DNA of 64,000 nt from Edaphochlamys debaryana. Its lineage: Eukaryota > Chlorophyta > Chlorophyceae > Chlamydomonadales. The position numbers and the translations under genes are program-made. Numbering within the stretch: the stretch's first letter is position 1; every line of letters starts with the position of its first letter. A model generated the notes under the pieces. The model saw only the letters and a program-made list of their open reading frames with translations. It was not told the DNA's origin and did no database searches. Positions 13,801 through 25,200 of this stretch are shown here, piece by piece. The stretch is from NCBI GenBank assembly GCA_016858145.1, contig JAEHOE010000055.1:62001-126000 (forward strand), written 5' to 3'.

Positions 13801-14647
13801 ACCCAGCACTCCAGCAGCGGTGGAAGAGGACTGTGCGGGCGGGATAGCTCGGGATGTTGGACCCGGTATGTGGATGCGAGCGAGGGGCCATCATCGGACG
13901 GAAGATTACTGGCACACACTATTACTGGTACGGGACTTACTGCTGCTCCCACGCCGCGTGGCTAGTGTCATCGATGATGGACGTTGACGAGTGCTGAACC
14001 CGCTGGGGGGCGCCACCCCAGCCGTCGGCGGGTACCAGCAGCGATACCTCCACACGCCTGCGATTGAAAGAGTCGAAGTGGACAGTGAGTCCGTCGTGTG
14101 CCCAGCGCGTGGCGGCGAGAGCGGGGTAGGGAGGGCCGGGTGCGGCCGGGAAGGCAAGGGCAGGGAGGCCCGCGCAGGCCCCGCCTGCCTGGTGGAGCAC
14201 GGCACAGACAAGCCCGCTTGTCTGCTCCCGCGTCTTTCGCACTCACGGGTCGCAGTCGGCGAACTTCTGCTTGTGCAGCGCCTGAGCGCTGTGAACCCCG
14301 ACAACCAGGAAGTAGCCATCGAGCGGGCCCGGCCATTCCAGCCGGCGAACAGGAGCAGGCGCTGGAGCAAGGACCGATTGCCGCGCCAAAAGGGGTTCCT
14401 GTCCAGACTCGCGGGCCTCGCCGCGCGAGACCCTGCTCAAGCCGAGCTTGGCCAGGAAGGAGCGAGCACGCCCATCGGGCCGGTTCACGGACCCCGCCTG
14501 CGATCGCCCTGAATCGCTTGTTCGCAATGTGTCCAGTGGCTCCTCTTCCTCTTTCATGTGCTTCGTCGCGCTCTTCGCAGCGCGCATCACGCTCCTGTCC
14601 TTCTTGCCGTCGATCGCATCCTGCCGCTCAAACTTGAGAGGAGACAT
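7881..14647 (-). CDS. C2 / VASt-like domain protein with C-terminal TM
   Basis: Multi-exon gene starting MSPLKFERQ at 14647 and ending TAA at 7881. Exon 1 (14647-14249) opens a C2-like fold (YFLVVGVHSAQAL) that continues through 14057-13941 and 13727-13620 (LALEVIDKDTALG). A second C2-like stretch runs over about 12570-11560 (VRVKVTRIKGLPAHVPMP). After an Ala/Pro-rich linker (about 11370-10041), exons from about 10100 to 8500 give a VASt-like domain: RLCRELYGPGSSVLDEI, NITYEPFREGPNGEAERVM, a VPGYGD-type motif, FLSVSAKIEWV and STIEKQ. The last exon gives a TM helix (LAVVCVVLLLLTSAM) and an Ala/Glu-rich coiled tail. Known GRAM/VASt proteins (yeast Lam/Ysp, animal Aster, plant VAD1) move sterols at ER contact sites, so a lipid-transfer role is inferred. 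No GRAM domain was recognised. One intron starts GC (near 11562). Some exon limits, especially 10620-11400, are uncertain. Confidence 0.65.
10970..11133. repeat. Imperfect local duplication with GGTACC repeats, intronic
   Basis: Two imperfect copies of a stretch beginning CATGCGGYGYACGAC and ending CGCACCGGGTGTC lie at about 10970-11022 and 11069-11133, separated by a run of GGTACC units. They lie in a predicted intron of the VASt gene. Confidence 0.45.
11899..11965 (-). mobile_element. Introner-like element, copy in the VASt gene
   Basis: On the coding (minus) strand this 67-nt segment begins GTGGGGGAGG after the exon ending CTCAAG, and ends GACGCGTCGAG-type sequence with a terminal AG. It carries a diverged core, GCGTGTGTGTTTCGG then CACGCGT. 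It is followed by a second, 10-nt shorter copy of the preceding exon end (GCGTTCAYGGAG ... CAGCAGGACGCC). The same core is found in the large gene (35855, 35957) and in the GST gene (58376), each time between duplicated exon edges. The mobile-element call is inference. Confidence 0.5.
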
Positions 14648-16061
14648 GTCCTCCTAGCAGACACGGGATGCTTCGAGGCGCGGGGGTGACCTGCTGTGGC
14701 CCTGCGCGCTATGGCGCTGGAAATGCACCGCTGCTCGTGGGCTGCAACGTAGGTGGGCAGCAGCGTAAGTTGTATGTACTGGGTGTGTCAAGTGCTGGGA
14801 ATGCTGTCTCAGCGGCTCGGACAGGCTACATCGGGCGCTCATCCGGGAGCCATGGGTGGGCCCGCGCCGGGCCTCCATCGCGCGAAGGCCCCCTAGGCCC
14901 CCCTAGGCCCGGCTTGCCCTCCCCTAGCCCCGGTTTGCGAACTCTCTGCTTGGGTTAGACTCTTGTTGCGCATCGGGCTTCACATGTGGGGCCAGCTCTT
15001 GCGGCGAGGATGTCCGCGACGTGCCCGGCAGCCTAACCGTTCAAGCCCAGACCGAGCCCGCAATGGCTGCTGTGGGACCATAGAAATGAAGGCCGTGTGA
15101 TGAAAGACGGTCGCAACATTTTGTCGCGGTCCGTGTGGAGAGAGATGTGTTTCACCCCCGCGCCCATTTAGCGACCCCCCGCGCCCGCGTCGCGCGAAGC
15201 GCACTCCATCGCCGGTCCCCCACTTCCCCCGCATCACACGAGGCACGACCCTGCCAGCAGGTATGTCCCAGCTCCCAGCCACTCGTGCTCCACTAACGTT
15301 GTCCAGCTTCGAAGGGAGTGACCGGAGCCCACCTGGCGGAGATCTGGATACACGCCGCCAGGCATGCCGCCGCCACAGCAGCGCTCACTGTAGGCCCTTG
15401 CTGTTGGCCATAGGGGCATGTCTCCTTGCTGTCCATGCCACTAGTGAGCTACTCGGCGCGTTAAGGAGCGAGCCCCGGGCCAGCAAGCAGACTATCCTCG
15501 TTACAGATCTTCCTAACCGCACGCCCGACACCGTGCCTTGCCGTGTGCGCAACTGCTCAGTAGTCGTCAATTGAGAACCCTTTCCTAGTTCCATACTTCG
15601 GCCGCAGGTAGGGCTGCACCCATACCCTTCCATACCGGCAGCAACTCCCAACCATGCTGCCTCTGCGCCGGCTTCAACGCATAAATTCCCTCCGACTTTC
15701 GAATAAATAAGTCCTAGCGCTAGCCAATTTGTTCTCGCTTGTGCGCACACCATGCAAGCCGCGCTTGACATTCCCTACACCCCTGTGTTCTGCGAGCGCC
15801 CTGTACCTGTATGTGAATTCTTTGTACGCATCCATTGCTCCTCGACGGGCCGTCGTCCTACCAATTGTCGGTGTCATCCGCGCGCGCGGTACCATTTGCA
15901 GGTCCGGTACAGAAGATCTTCAGGGCACGGCCGCTCCTAGGCCTCTCCCCCAACACGTGTGATAGCACATACTAACATGACCACACCGTCCCCCCCATCA
16001 GCCTGAGTAATCTCTCTCCCCAAATATGTATACGCCCGCGGAGTTGCGGCACGCCGCGGGC
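14648..16061. other. Spacer: VASt promoter and LOX A 3' UTR
   Basis: The flanking minus-strand genes imply LOX A 3' UTR on the right and the VASt promoter on the left. No reading frame resembles a known protein. A short CCCCCTAGGCC-type duplication occurs near 14888-14912. Confidence 0.5.
15501..15505 (-). terminator. Candidate poly(A) signal TGTAA for LOX A
   Basis: TTACA on the plus strand, about 560 nt past the LOX A stop codon at 16062, reads TGTAA on the gene strand. Confidence 0.45.
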
Positions 16062-19000
16062 TCAGATGCTGACGGAGTACGGCACGCCGCGCATGGTAAC
16101 GCCCGAGCCAGAGCTGGGCATGAGCAGCGTGTACGGCAGCGGCGACTCGGTGTCGGGCCCCGGCGGAACCAGGCCGTACCGGGCCCACATCTCCGGATCC
16201 GCGTTCCGCATCTCGAAGGTCGCCTCAGCGTCCTTCATGGCCGCCGCGAACCGGGCGTTGGCCTCCACGGCGGGCTTGTCCTGCGAACGGACAACGGTTT
16301 GAAAGCGCATTTAGCACACACTGCTCAGGATGCGCAGCAGGTCCCCCCCTTCCCACAGCCTCAGCGACGGGTGTAGCGTAACGGGCTGCGCGGTGGCACC
16401 TGCTCTCATGCGCCCCATTGGCTCAAGGGCCTCCGTGCCACAGCGCACACACGGTTTCCCAGTCCCACCTCCTCCTCGCCCCGGGGGTATAGGCGACCCC
16501 AGCACTTCCCCAGCGACCGCAACAGAGGACGCCAACCACCCAGGTGGATGACTCACCACCAGGTACTCGTTCAGCTCGTCCAGGGTCTGCTCGTCCCGCG
16601 CGTGGCTCGACAGCAGCTTGATGGTGGCCATGACCTGTGGGATTGGGCCGTTGGACAGTTGGGCGTTGGGGCACAGCGGTTAGCTGGAGAGTTCGGACTG
16701 AGCATCCCCTGAAACCTTCCCTTCCCACCAGCCTCGGTCGGCTCCCTGTGATGCCCACCCAAGGTTTGTGCGGCCTGGCTCCTCAGTAAACTTGTGGCCC
16801 GCCCATATTATAATCACAAATATTGGCTGGACGAATGACTCGCCTGCACCGCCGAGAAGGGGTCCGCCAGGTAGGTCATGTAAACCTTCTCCTGCGCGTT
16901 GCCCCGGGCGCCCACCAGCTCCTCCCAGGCTGCCGTGCCCTCCACCGGCATGTGGCGGCGGATGAGCGAGCTGTTGTTGAGGATGAGCGAGGAGAAGTCG
17001 TACTGCACGCATGGGAGGGAGGGAGGAAAGCGGGGCGGAGAGGGTTGGCGCGCGGTTGGAACGGGGCGGCGCTGGTCCCGGTTTAACCCTTCAATGCCCT
17101 CCACCGCACTGCACCGCGCCCCATCCATCCAGGCTCGCCCTCATCCATCATCCTCCATGCTACCCATCAGCCTCGATGCTATCTATGTATGCGTCGCTGC
17201 CTGTCTCACCTGGCCGAAGTTGACGGCGGCGTGGTGCGCCGAGGCCATGTAGGCGATGGTGACCAGCACGTGCACCAGCTTGTCGATCGAGGGGATGGGG
17301 CCCTCGAAGCCCCACACCTCGGCCTCCGTGCGGCCACACACCTTGACGGGGTCGGGGTGGCCCTCGGCCTGCGGGGACGGGGGCGGAAGGCGCCGTGCTA
17401 GCTTGAGAGCGGCGTTGGGGAATTTGGGACCTAATGCTTTTCCCTGCCCCCATCGAAACGTCCGCCAGGCTGCCGGTAACCGTCGCCCCGCCCCACTGTG
17501 TTAGCATCACTGCCAGTAACCACTGCCCACCGACCCCGCCCACCGTCCCCTGCACCCACCTTGACCTCCGCCCACCAGGCCTGCAGCTCCTCGTCACCCG
17601 TGACGTCAGCATCCGACTTGTAGTACAGCTGCAGGTACGAGTCGAAGTACTTCTCCAGCTCGTCCCAGATGCGCATGCCGTCCTGGGCGTACGGGTACTG
17701 CAGCCACGGGTTGCCGTCCGGGCCCAGCATGCCACTGCGCGAAAAGCATGTGTGTGTAGGTGATTAGCTTCTGTAAGATACATGGCCCATGCGGCGGAGC
17801 AGTTGTGGCCCCGAGGCTGCACGGCCTCAACGGCAGTTGACAGACCCTTACTAAGGTTCGTACGTACCGGCGCTTCAGGTCCTCGGGCAGGGCCTGGCCC
17901 GCGAAGGTCCACGTGGCGCCGTACAGCTTGGCGGCGAGGCGCATGGCGTACTCGCCCGCCGAGAAGGTCTTCTCGATGATTCCGCCCGCGTTGATGAGGG
18001 ACGAGCGGGCGTTGCGGTTGATGTTGAGCGTGTAGCGGAAGTGCGGCAGCATCAGCTTGAAGACCTGCGCGGATAATAGGATCAGGGTGTGGGGGTTGTC
18101 AGCTCACCAGTCCACATCTCACACCGTTCCTGTCCAGCCAGTCCGCTCGATTCCGCTCGTGCCACAGCCGACTTTGCCCACAAGCTGCCCTGCGCCAGAC
18201 CACGCTGCAGGCCCCGCCTGCCCACTCCGCTAAACCCCCAACACGCTGCATGCATGCGTGTAATGCGGCCACTCACGGGGTGCATGTAGCTGATGTTGCG
18301 GCGCATGGCGATGAGGAAGGGCTCCAGGCAGGCGTGCGTGCGCGTGAAGTGGGAGTCGAGCTGAGGGGCAGGACGCATAGGTGGGAGCGGGGCAGTTGGC
18401 ACCAGCACTGAGGGCCCCATGCAAACCGTACCGCAGCCGTACATGCCCTGTTGCCGTACACCTCCGCCCTGCCGTACCACTCCGTACCTGGTGCACGCTG
18501 GTGTCCAGCGAGCGGAAGACCGCCTTGGCCAGCTCCCACACCACCCAGGCGTCGCCCGTGCGCAGGTGGCTGCGCGAGTAGACGACGCCCTCGGAGGGCT
18601 TGAGGCCCAGCTCCTTGGCGGTGTTGGGGTGGGCCAGCTCGATGGCAATGGGGACCAGGCCGGCGTCCTTGTCGCCCTTCTCGACGTCCCTGCCGGAGCA
18701 CAGGCGATAGTGGGGATTGGAGGAAGGCGGGATGTCAAGAGCAGCACAGTGTTGCTTGGGCAGCGCGCAAGCACGCAGAGGGCTTGCAAAGACAGGGGTT
18801 GCTTGCAAGGGGCTGACGCTCAGGTCCGTCCCAGCCCAGCCCACCGCCCGCTCACTTGCGCAGGTAGTAGAGCGCGCGGCCGGCGTGCTGCACGATCTTG
18901 CCGGGCTGGTTCTGGTCCTTGCCGGCCTCGCCCCAGTAGGCGCTCAGCGCCCAGTAGTCCTGCCAGAATAGCCGCGGCTTGCCGCCCGCCTGCGCGTCCG

Positions 19001-22000
19001 CCACCAGGGACTCGAGCGTGGCGCCCTGCAGGTCGTCTGCGTGATACGGGGCGGCAGCGGAAGATAGGGCGGGGTTGGCACTTGGCAGGCGAAGGTTGAG
19101 GTTGAGGAGACGCGGAGACAAGGGAGCGGGGCGAGGCCATGAGAGGGCGCGCAAGAGGCTTTACATATGCACGCGCTCGGCAGGGAGGGCTTGTGGCTTG
19201 TGGTCCATGCCGTTAAACGAGGCACCTGCAGGACACACGGCCCTGCAGCCCGAGCAATCCCAACCGCTCAACCCACCGTTGACGTGCTCAGAGCGAATGG
19301 CGGAGCCCAGCTTCTCGGGCAGCTCGCGCAGGGCCGTGAGCGTCACGGGGTTGAAGCCGGCCAGCGCCTGGCGGCCCATCTCAGTGTCAGAGTCCCAGGC
19401 GTCACGCCGGCCGTCCAGCACCTTGGGCACCTGCATGTCGTGTCAAGAGTGCCAGCTGTTGAATTGGAGTGCGTGGAAAGTGGAGTGGCAGCCGAGCGTG
19501 ACAGCCTGCGTGTGGCTGGCCGCATGCTGACCACATCCCAGTCCACCACACAACCACTAGAACCCAACCGCCAACCATCAACCACCAACCACCGCCACGC
19601 ACCGGGAAGCGCAGCAGGTCGTTGATGCCCTTGTTCTTGACGCGGTCCAGCACAGCGCCCAGAACGCCCGGCTCGGGCAGCAGCCCGTGCCCGTCCGCCG
19701 CGGCCCGCGCGCCGCGCGCGGCGGTGACGTCATCAATGTCGTCATCGTCGTCCGCGAACCCCGGGGCCCCGGCGGGCCCCTTGCGGTCCGCCAGAATGGA
19801 GCGGTTGATGCTGTCGGCCTCTGCGTCGTCCAGACTGAAGTCCCAGCCTGCGGAATGCCGAAAGGACAACGTTCGGTTGGTAGGTGCGGGTGTATGTGCA
19901 CGTCAGCGGGAGTGCTGGGCAGATGTGAAGCGGGGCCAGTACGAGTGAGGCGCGCACCCACCGGCGGCCTTGGTGGCTGAGGACGGGTTGAGCTCGGCCG
20001 GGGCGCGGCTGTCATCCTGCGGGGGACGCACACACGAGGAGCAGCATGGTCAGCTCAAGGAAGTGCGTAAACCCCGCCCCCGTCTCGGGCCGCCGCCTGG
20101 CCCCAAGCCAACGCCCGCTCTTGGCTAAGCCCCTCTCCATTCGCTCGCCCCCGCTTGAATCCCCCTCCAGCAAGACCTGCTCATGTGCGGCAGTGCAGTA
20201 CGACAGCCCCCATCGCAGTGCCGTACGGCATCTGTCGTACACTCACGTAGAACATGCGCAGCACGTCGTCGAAGCTGTTGAAGGTGCGGCGGCCCAGCCC
20301 AGCCCGCGCCAGGCCCGCGGCGGCCGCAGGCAGCGCCTCCAGCGTTGCGCCCTGGAAGTCAACCGACTTGTGGTAGCTGAACTGCTCGTCTGCAAGCAAA
20401 CGCAATCAAAAGCAAAGATAAGTAACAATTGCAGACCCAATAAGGTTGAACCGCACGGTGGCCCGTTCAGAGCGTGTGAGGGCACGTGTGAAACCGGGCC
20501 CACGCCGCTTTGCGGCCGCAGCAGGGGCGCAAGAGGCGCCGGAGCAGGGGCAGGGGCGCCGCCGCTACAGGGTACGGTACCAGCACATCAGGAGTTCAGG
20601 GCCCTCCTCACCGAAGGGCAGCCACATCTTCTCGCCCTTGGCCGGCGGCTTCTCGCGGTCGCTGTTGGGCTGAGTGCCGCGGTTGGTGGCCAGGCGGCGG
20701 GGGTAGGGCAGCTCCTTGCTGCCACCCAGACGGGGGCGGTGCTCGCTGCCGGCACTCAGGTCGTCGTACGTCTGCAAAACGCGGGTGTACGACAAAGGGA
20801 GTGTATCAGAGTCGAGTTTAGAAGCGCATGGAGTGCGTGGAAGCGCCCGCGCCCTCCCCTTCCCCCCTTGTGAGCAGCGCCACACCGCCACACCGCGTCG
20901 CTGAACGCACGTGCTTATGCTGCCGCCAGTACCCATGTTGACCCGACCTCTTCAGCGCGTGATCCGCCCCCTCACCTGGTACCAGTAGATGCGGTCCGCC
21001 GGCTTGCGCTCCTCCATGCGCGTCGTTGGGTTGCCCTGCAGGTACGGCGAACGGAACAGATAACCTCAGCGCCTCCCCACAATTTATGCCAGTCCTCCTC
21101 TCCTGCCTCCCGAGCCTTCGGGCCCCAACTGCCGAGCCCGAGCCGCACCGAGGCCAACCGCTACCCGCCACCTGCCTGCAGCTGCTTGAGCTCGTCCTTG
21201 CGGTCGTCCAGCAGCGAGCGCGGCGTGTCCTTGGGCAGGAAGGCCTCTCCGATGAAGCAGGTCCGCCAGCCCTGGTCGGAAGAAACCCACGAGTTGGGCG
21301 TGAGCACGTACACGTGCTTGGCGCTGCGGGACAGAGAGAGGTGTGAGAGGGAGGTGTGGTTGAGAGAGGAGGCGTCAGGGGGGACAGGGGTTTGGGGCAG
21401 AGGGGTGGATGCGAAGAGCTGGATCGGTTGGGTTTCGTGGGGGGTCAGGTGGCCAGTATCTCCCGGTCGCCTTCCGCGCCTCACCTGACCAGCTTGATCG
21501 TGCCGATGAACTCGACAGTCGCGTGGCCATCCTTCTCGCGGTCCGTACGGATGAGTACGGCACCCGGCTCCGAGATGGAGGCGGGCAGCGTGATGGGGCC
21601 AGAGCGGCGCCAGCCGCTGGTGCCGTCCGTGTTGGGGTTGACGACCGGAGGACGCCACGTGTCAATGCTCACGGGGTCGGAGCGGGTCTCGCTAACGCGG
21701 TCCACAATGACGATCTGGATCCCGGTGCCGGTGTCGCTGAAGGGCGGGGCGTGGAGGCGATGCGCCGCGGGGACGGGGCGGTTAGGCAGGATTCCGCAGC
21801 CATCCGCAGGATTCGTGTAACGCCACGTTTCAGCGGTTGGGCCGCGCGCCGGGATCAACTCCCACCTACTCCCGCCCCTGGCGAGGATAAACGAGTCCAC
21901 GGTGCAACGCTCACACGACGTCAGTCTGCCGCCCCGGTGCTCACCGCTTGAGCGGCGCGCCCGACGTAATAGTGCACTCCCAAACTTTGACCTTGCTTGC

Positions 22001-22234
22001 ACCGTTGCCTCCAGCGCTCCCGGAGTCGCTGCTGCTGCTAGCTGCGTTTTGCTGAACTCGCAGCGGGGCAGCGGAGGTTGCTGCCTCGGTACTCTGCGTG
22101 TAGCCCATCCTCGGTCCTCGGAGACGGCGACCGCTGGACGCACTCCCAAGTCGAAGTGCTGTCGCCTTGCTGGAATGCACAGCAGCGCGGCCACTCAATC
22201 CAGTCTGCGCAACACCGCTGAGCAGCATCTGCAT
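16062..22234 (-). CDS. Lipoxygenase A (PLAT + lipoxygenase domain)
   Basis: Non-heme iron lipoxygenase that inserts O2 into polyunsaturated fatty acids, at the head of oxylipin synthesis. The start is ATG at 22234; a Ser/Ala/Arg-rich leader suggests plastid targeting. Exon 1 runs to about 21945. A PLAT/LH2-like domain follows (about 22000-21480, WECTITSGAP to HATVEFIGTIKLV), then YWYQ, LPYPRRLATNRG and WDSDTEMGRQALAGFNPV, all family hallmarks. The iron ligands are visible: SHFTRTHACLEPF (two His, HX4H), ASAHHAAVNFGQYDF (third His and the Asn four residues later), and a C-terminal Ile in GVPYSVSI. The arched-helix segment SSLINAGGIIEKTF keeps the Ala that in soybean LOX1 marks S-stereospecific enzymes (the Coffa site). 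Exon structure parallels LOX B (43033-49289) in opposite orientation. It is separated from the 27 kb genes by a 4.8-kb divergent spacer. Regiospecificity (9- or 13-) cannot be read with confidence. Confidence 0.92.
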
Positions 22235-25200
22235 CAGATTTTGAACAACTAGCTCACAGCTGAGGGGTACCGGTGGTGTGGATCGGCGAGGTCGTTCAGT
22301 CTGGGTGATAGTGACGGAGTGTTGTGGGAACGTCGCTATATAGGCCGTATAGGCCCGTCGGGGCCTGTCGCTCGAACTCTAGTGATTCCCGCACGAGTCG
22401 TCCCTATCAGAGCGCGCGCCAAGTGTCGAGTTTAGGCACCGCAGTGGTTTCTTACAGGCTGCTTTGCAGCGGTCAAATAGGCGGGGCAGGAATAGCGTTC
22501 TGCTACTGCTACAGCGTCTGAGGCCGCGGGGCGCCCGTCCGCCATTGCACGGGACACGTAACCGACTTTCTCGCCGAGTGCGCTGGCCATTCCGGCATAG
22601 ACCGTAGGGTGGTCTGTCTGAAGCTCCCGGCAACGTGGCGGACGGGCCGCCAACGCGGCCCTAGCCGTCAACCGACGCCCTTCCATGAATTGCCACGAAC
22701 CCGACCCCGAAGCGCTCCCCGCTGCCCGTAGTTCTGGCTTCACGCCCCTTCAAGTCGCATGACAACCGTGCGCTCCCTCGCTCAGAGACGTGGGCCCCAC
22801 GGTACCCCTGGTGAGAGCAATGGCAGTTAATATGGTAAGGGCATGGGTCCCCTCACTGCAACACTCGGCAACACCGGGCATCGAGGGCACGGGTCCCCTC
22901 ACGGCGGCCCACAAAGATCTGTCACGCTCCTCATCCGATGGGAGCAGTTGCGGTGCACACCTGGAAACCCCCCGAATTATAAGAGATATAAGCTCACGCA
23001 GGCTGATAAGGGTGGAGGTGTCCAGCCGTCCGTCCACACGTGGTGAGCAGGGGGGCCCCGTCGGAGGCCCCCGTAATTCAGGCTCCATCGTCGCTCTGAG
23101 CCGGACGGCCGCTCGTCGCCCCCGGCTCACCACCCCTGTCCTCACCATGTGTCCCCACCGCAGCCAGTGCACTGGAGGCTGCGCTTTAGCACTTTCACTT
23201 CCACCCTCACGGGGGTCCTTGCAGCTCAGGGTGTCGACATGCCCGTCTCGTGCGCGGCTGCTTCACCTACACGATGCGGCTTCTTGCCACGTTGTTCTCG
23301 TCAAAGGGTGCCGGGCAGACCTCTCCCCATCTTGTGACCCCGCCTGGGTCAGAGGGGGTTACCACTCGTGCCCCGTGCTGGGAGGCGAGGCGAGCGTAGC
23401 CTCTCATGCTTGTGGAATACGTGTCTGCGGCCCACGTGGCGTGAGCGGCTGTTCGAACCACCGTGTGTGGACTTTCAGGTCTAGGCCTACTAGGCTCCGT
23501 CGAAATGCGAATCTAGAGTTATACAATCAAGTGAATTATGCTCTGGAGCGCATCAAGCATGCCATTTGCAAACTGCCATGCTTGCATGACCTGCAATCCG
23601 CCCTGAGGTGCAGTCCGCAGTATCCTGGGGTGGATGCGTACCGGTAGGAGGTCTGCACGCTGCCCCTGTTGCAGGCCTTCAGGGACCCCATCAGACAACA
23701 CGCCTAAACCTCACACGTGTGGTGGTGTGCACGTCACACGTCACCACTGCTGCTCCCGCCGTTCGTCTCAGTCGCCAGGAGACTCTTGTCGAGGGGCGAC
23801 CTGTTTTCGGGTCCAGGGTCTGGAGTCCAGACCGGCTGCTTGACACTCGGTGTGGGCCTCCCTTCTGCACGCGGCGGAGCCGGTCCAAATTCCGACGAGA
23901 GCAATGCTGGAAGCAGGGCTGACTGCTGAGGAGCGCCCCAACGACCACCAGATTGCTGGGCATCGAAGTGGGGAGCCACAGTGGGGAGCAGGGGTGGTGG
24001 GGAGCGACAGTTCCCTTCGGCTGGTGGAAGTAGTGGCAGGCCCGCCCTTGTTGCGGTGCCGTGAGCTGAAGGTCATCCCCGTCCACCGGGCGCTGCGTCT
24101 TGCACGGCGCAAAGGCCCACGCAGATTGCAGCTTGGGATGTCAACAGGGGGCAACAGCCTGTGGTGGGCTGGTGGCAACCTGTGGTAACGGGCGTGGCGC
24201 AAGGGGGGCCGCCGCACAGCGACGGGAGCTCTCTGGGGCCCGACTGCTGTCGAAGCGCCGGGTGGGTGGGTAAGCCTGCAGCCTGCGGAGAGGAGGGTGT
24301 CACACGCACGCACGAAATACTCCGAATGCGTTTGTACGTGTTTGCGTGGAGACCCCCCGGAGACCGCTTTGCGGGTGGATACCAGTTCGCGTGGTGCCAC
24401 CCGGGGAGCACGCCGGCGGGTACGTGTCAGATATCGCGCGTCGCGGACCCTTCTCTTCTAGAAGCCCGTGGTGGACTGCTTCCGATGCTATGTTGATGGC
24501 CGCAAGACTGTGGAGCGGCGCGTTCGCTAGGAAGTGGAAGGATGGAGCAGTCGCCTGGACCCCCCGGCCCAGGTCGCATATAAACAGTAAGCAAAAGGAT
24601 GTTTGGAGCCTTATGTGAGCCAGCCGAGCGCCAGCGGCGCGAGGCGGGCTGCGTTCCCGGGTATCACCCGATGGCGCGTCTCCCCGAAACGCCCCCGTGA
24701 GCCCTGCCGACCAGCGGACTACGAGCCTCTGGCAACAACGTTAAACCTGGTGCGGCAATGGGTGTATTGGAGCAGGAGGAGCAAAAGAAGCTTGGGCGGT
24801 GGGCCGAGCCGGCCCACCGTATGAACCCGAGCCCGCATAATGGTAAGGAGCTATTTGGAGTATGGACATCTGGATAAGGAGGAGTTGTTTTCCTGAAGCG
24901 GGCGTTCCGTCGTGACGGGCGCCAAGTACGAGAACCGGCCGGAGCCTGCAGACGACTGCAGAGTTGCCGGCAATAGGTTGTTTGTGTGAGTTGAGAGCGA
25001 GTCTAGGTGAGCGAGCCAGGTAGGCGTGTGCGCTGCGGGTAGGCTGTTTGGGTTTGGGGGTGCGGCAGCCCGCGCAGGCAGCAGCCGGCCCCCTAGCGCT
25101 TGTGTTAGGTGAACTGTGGACTTTGGGCGCGAGCGCAGGTCAGCGGAGGCTCCGCAAGAGGAGCCCTGGCTTCACGCTCTGACCGGGCGCGCCGAAGAAG

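Noticed and set aside
22790..23647. 285-codon frame resembling a retroelement reverse transcriptase tail (ALERIKHAICKLPCLHDL)
   Set aside because: The likeness is a single short stretch. No catalytic YXDD, integrase, RNase H or LTR was found nearby.
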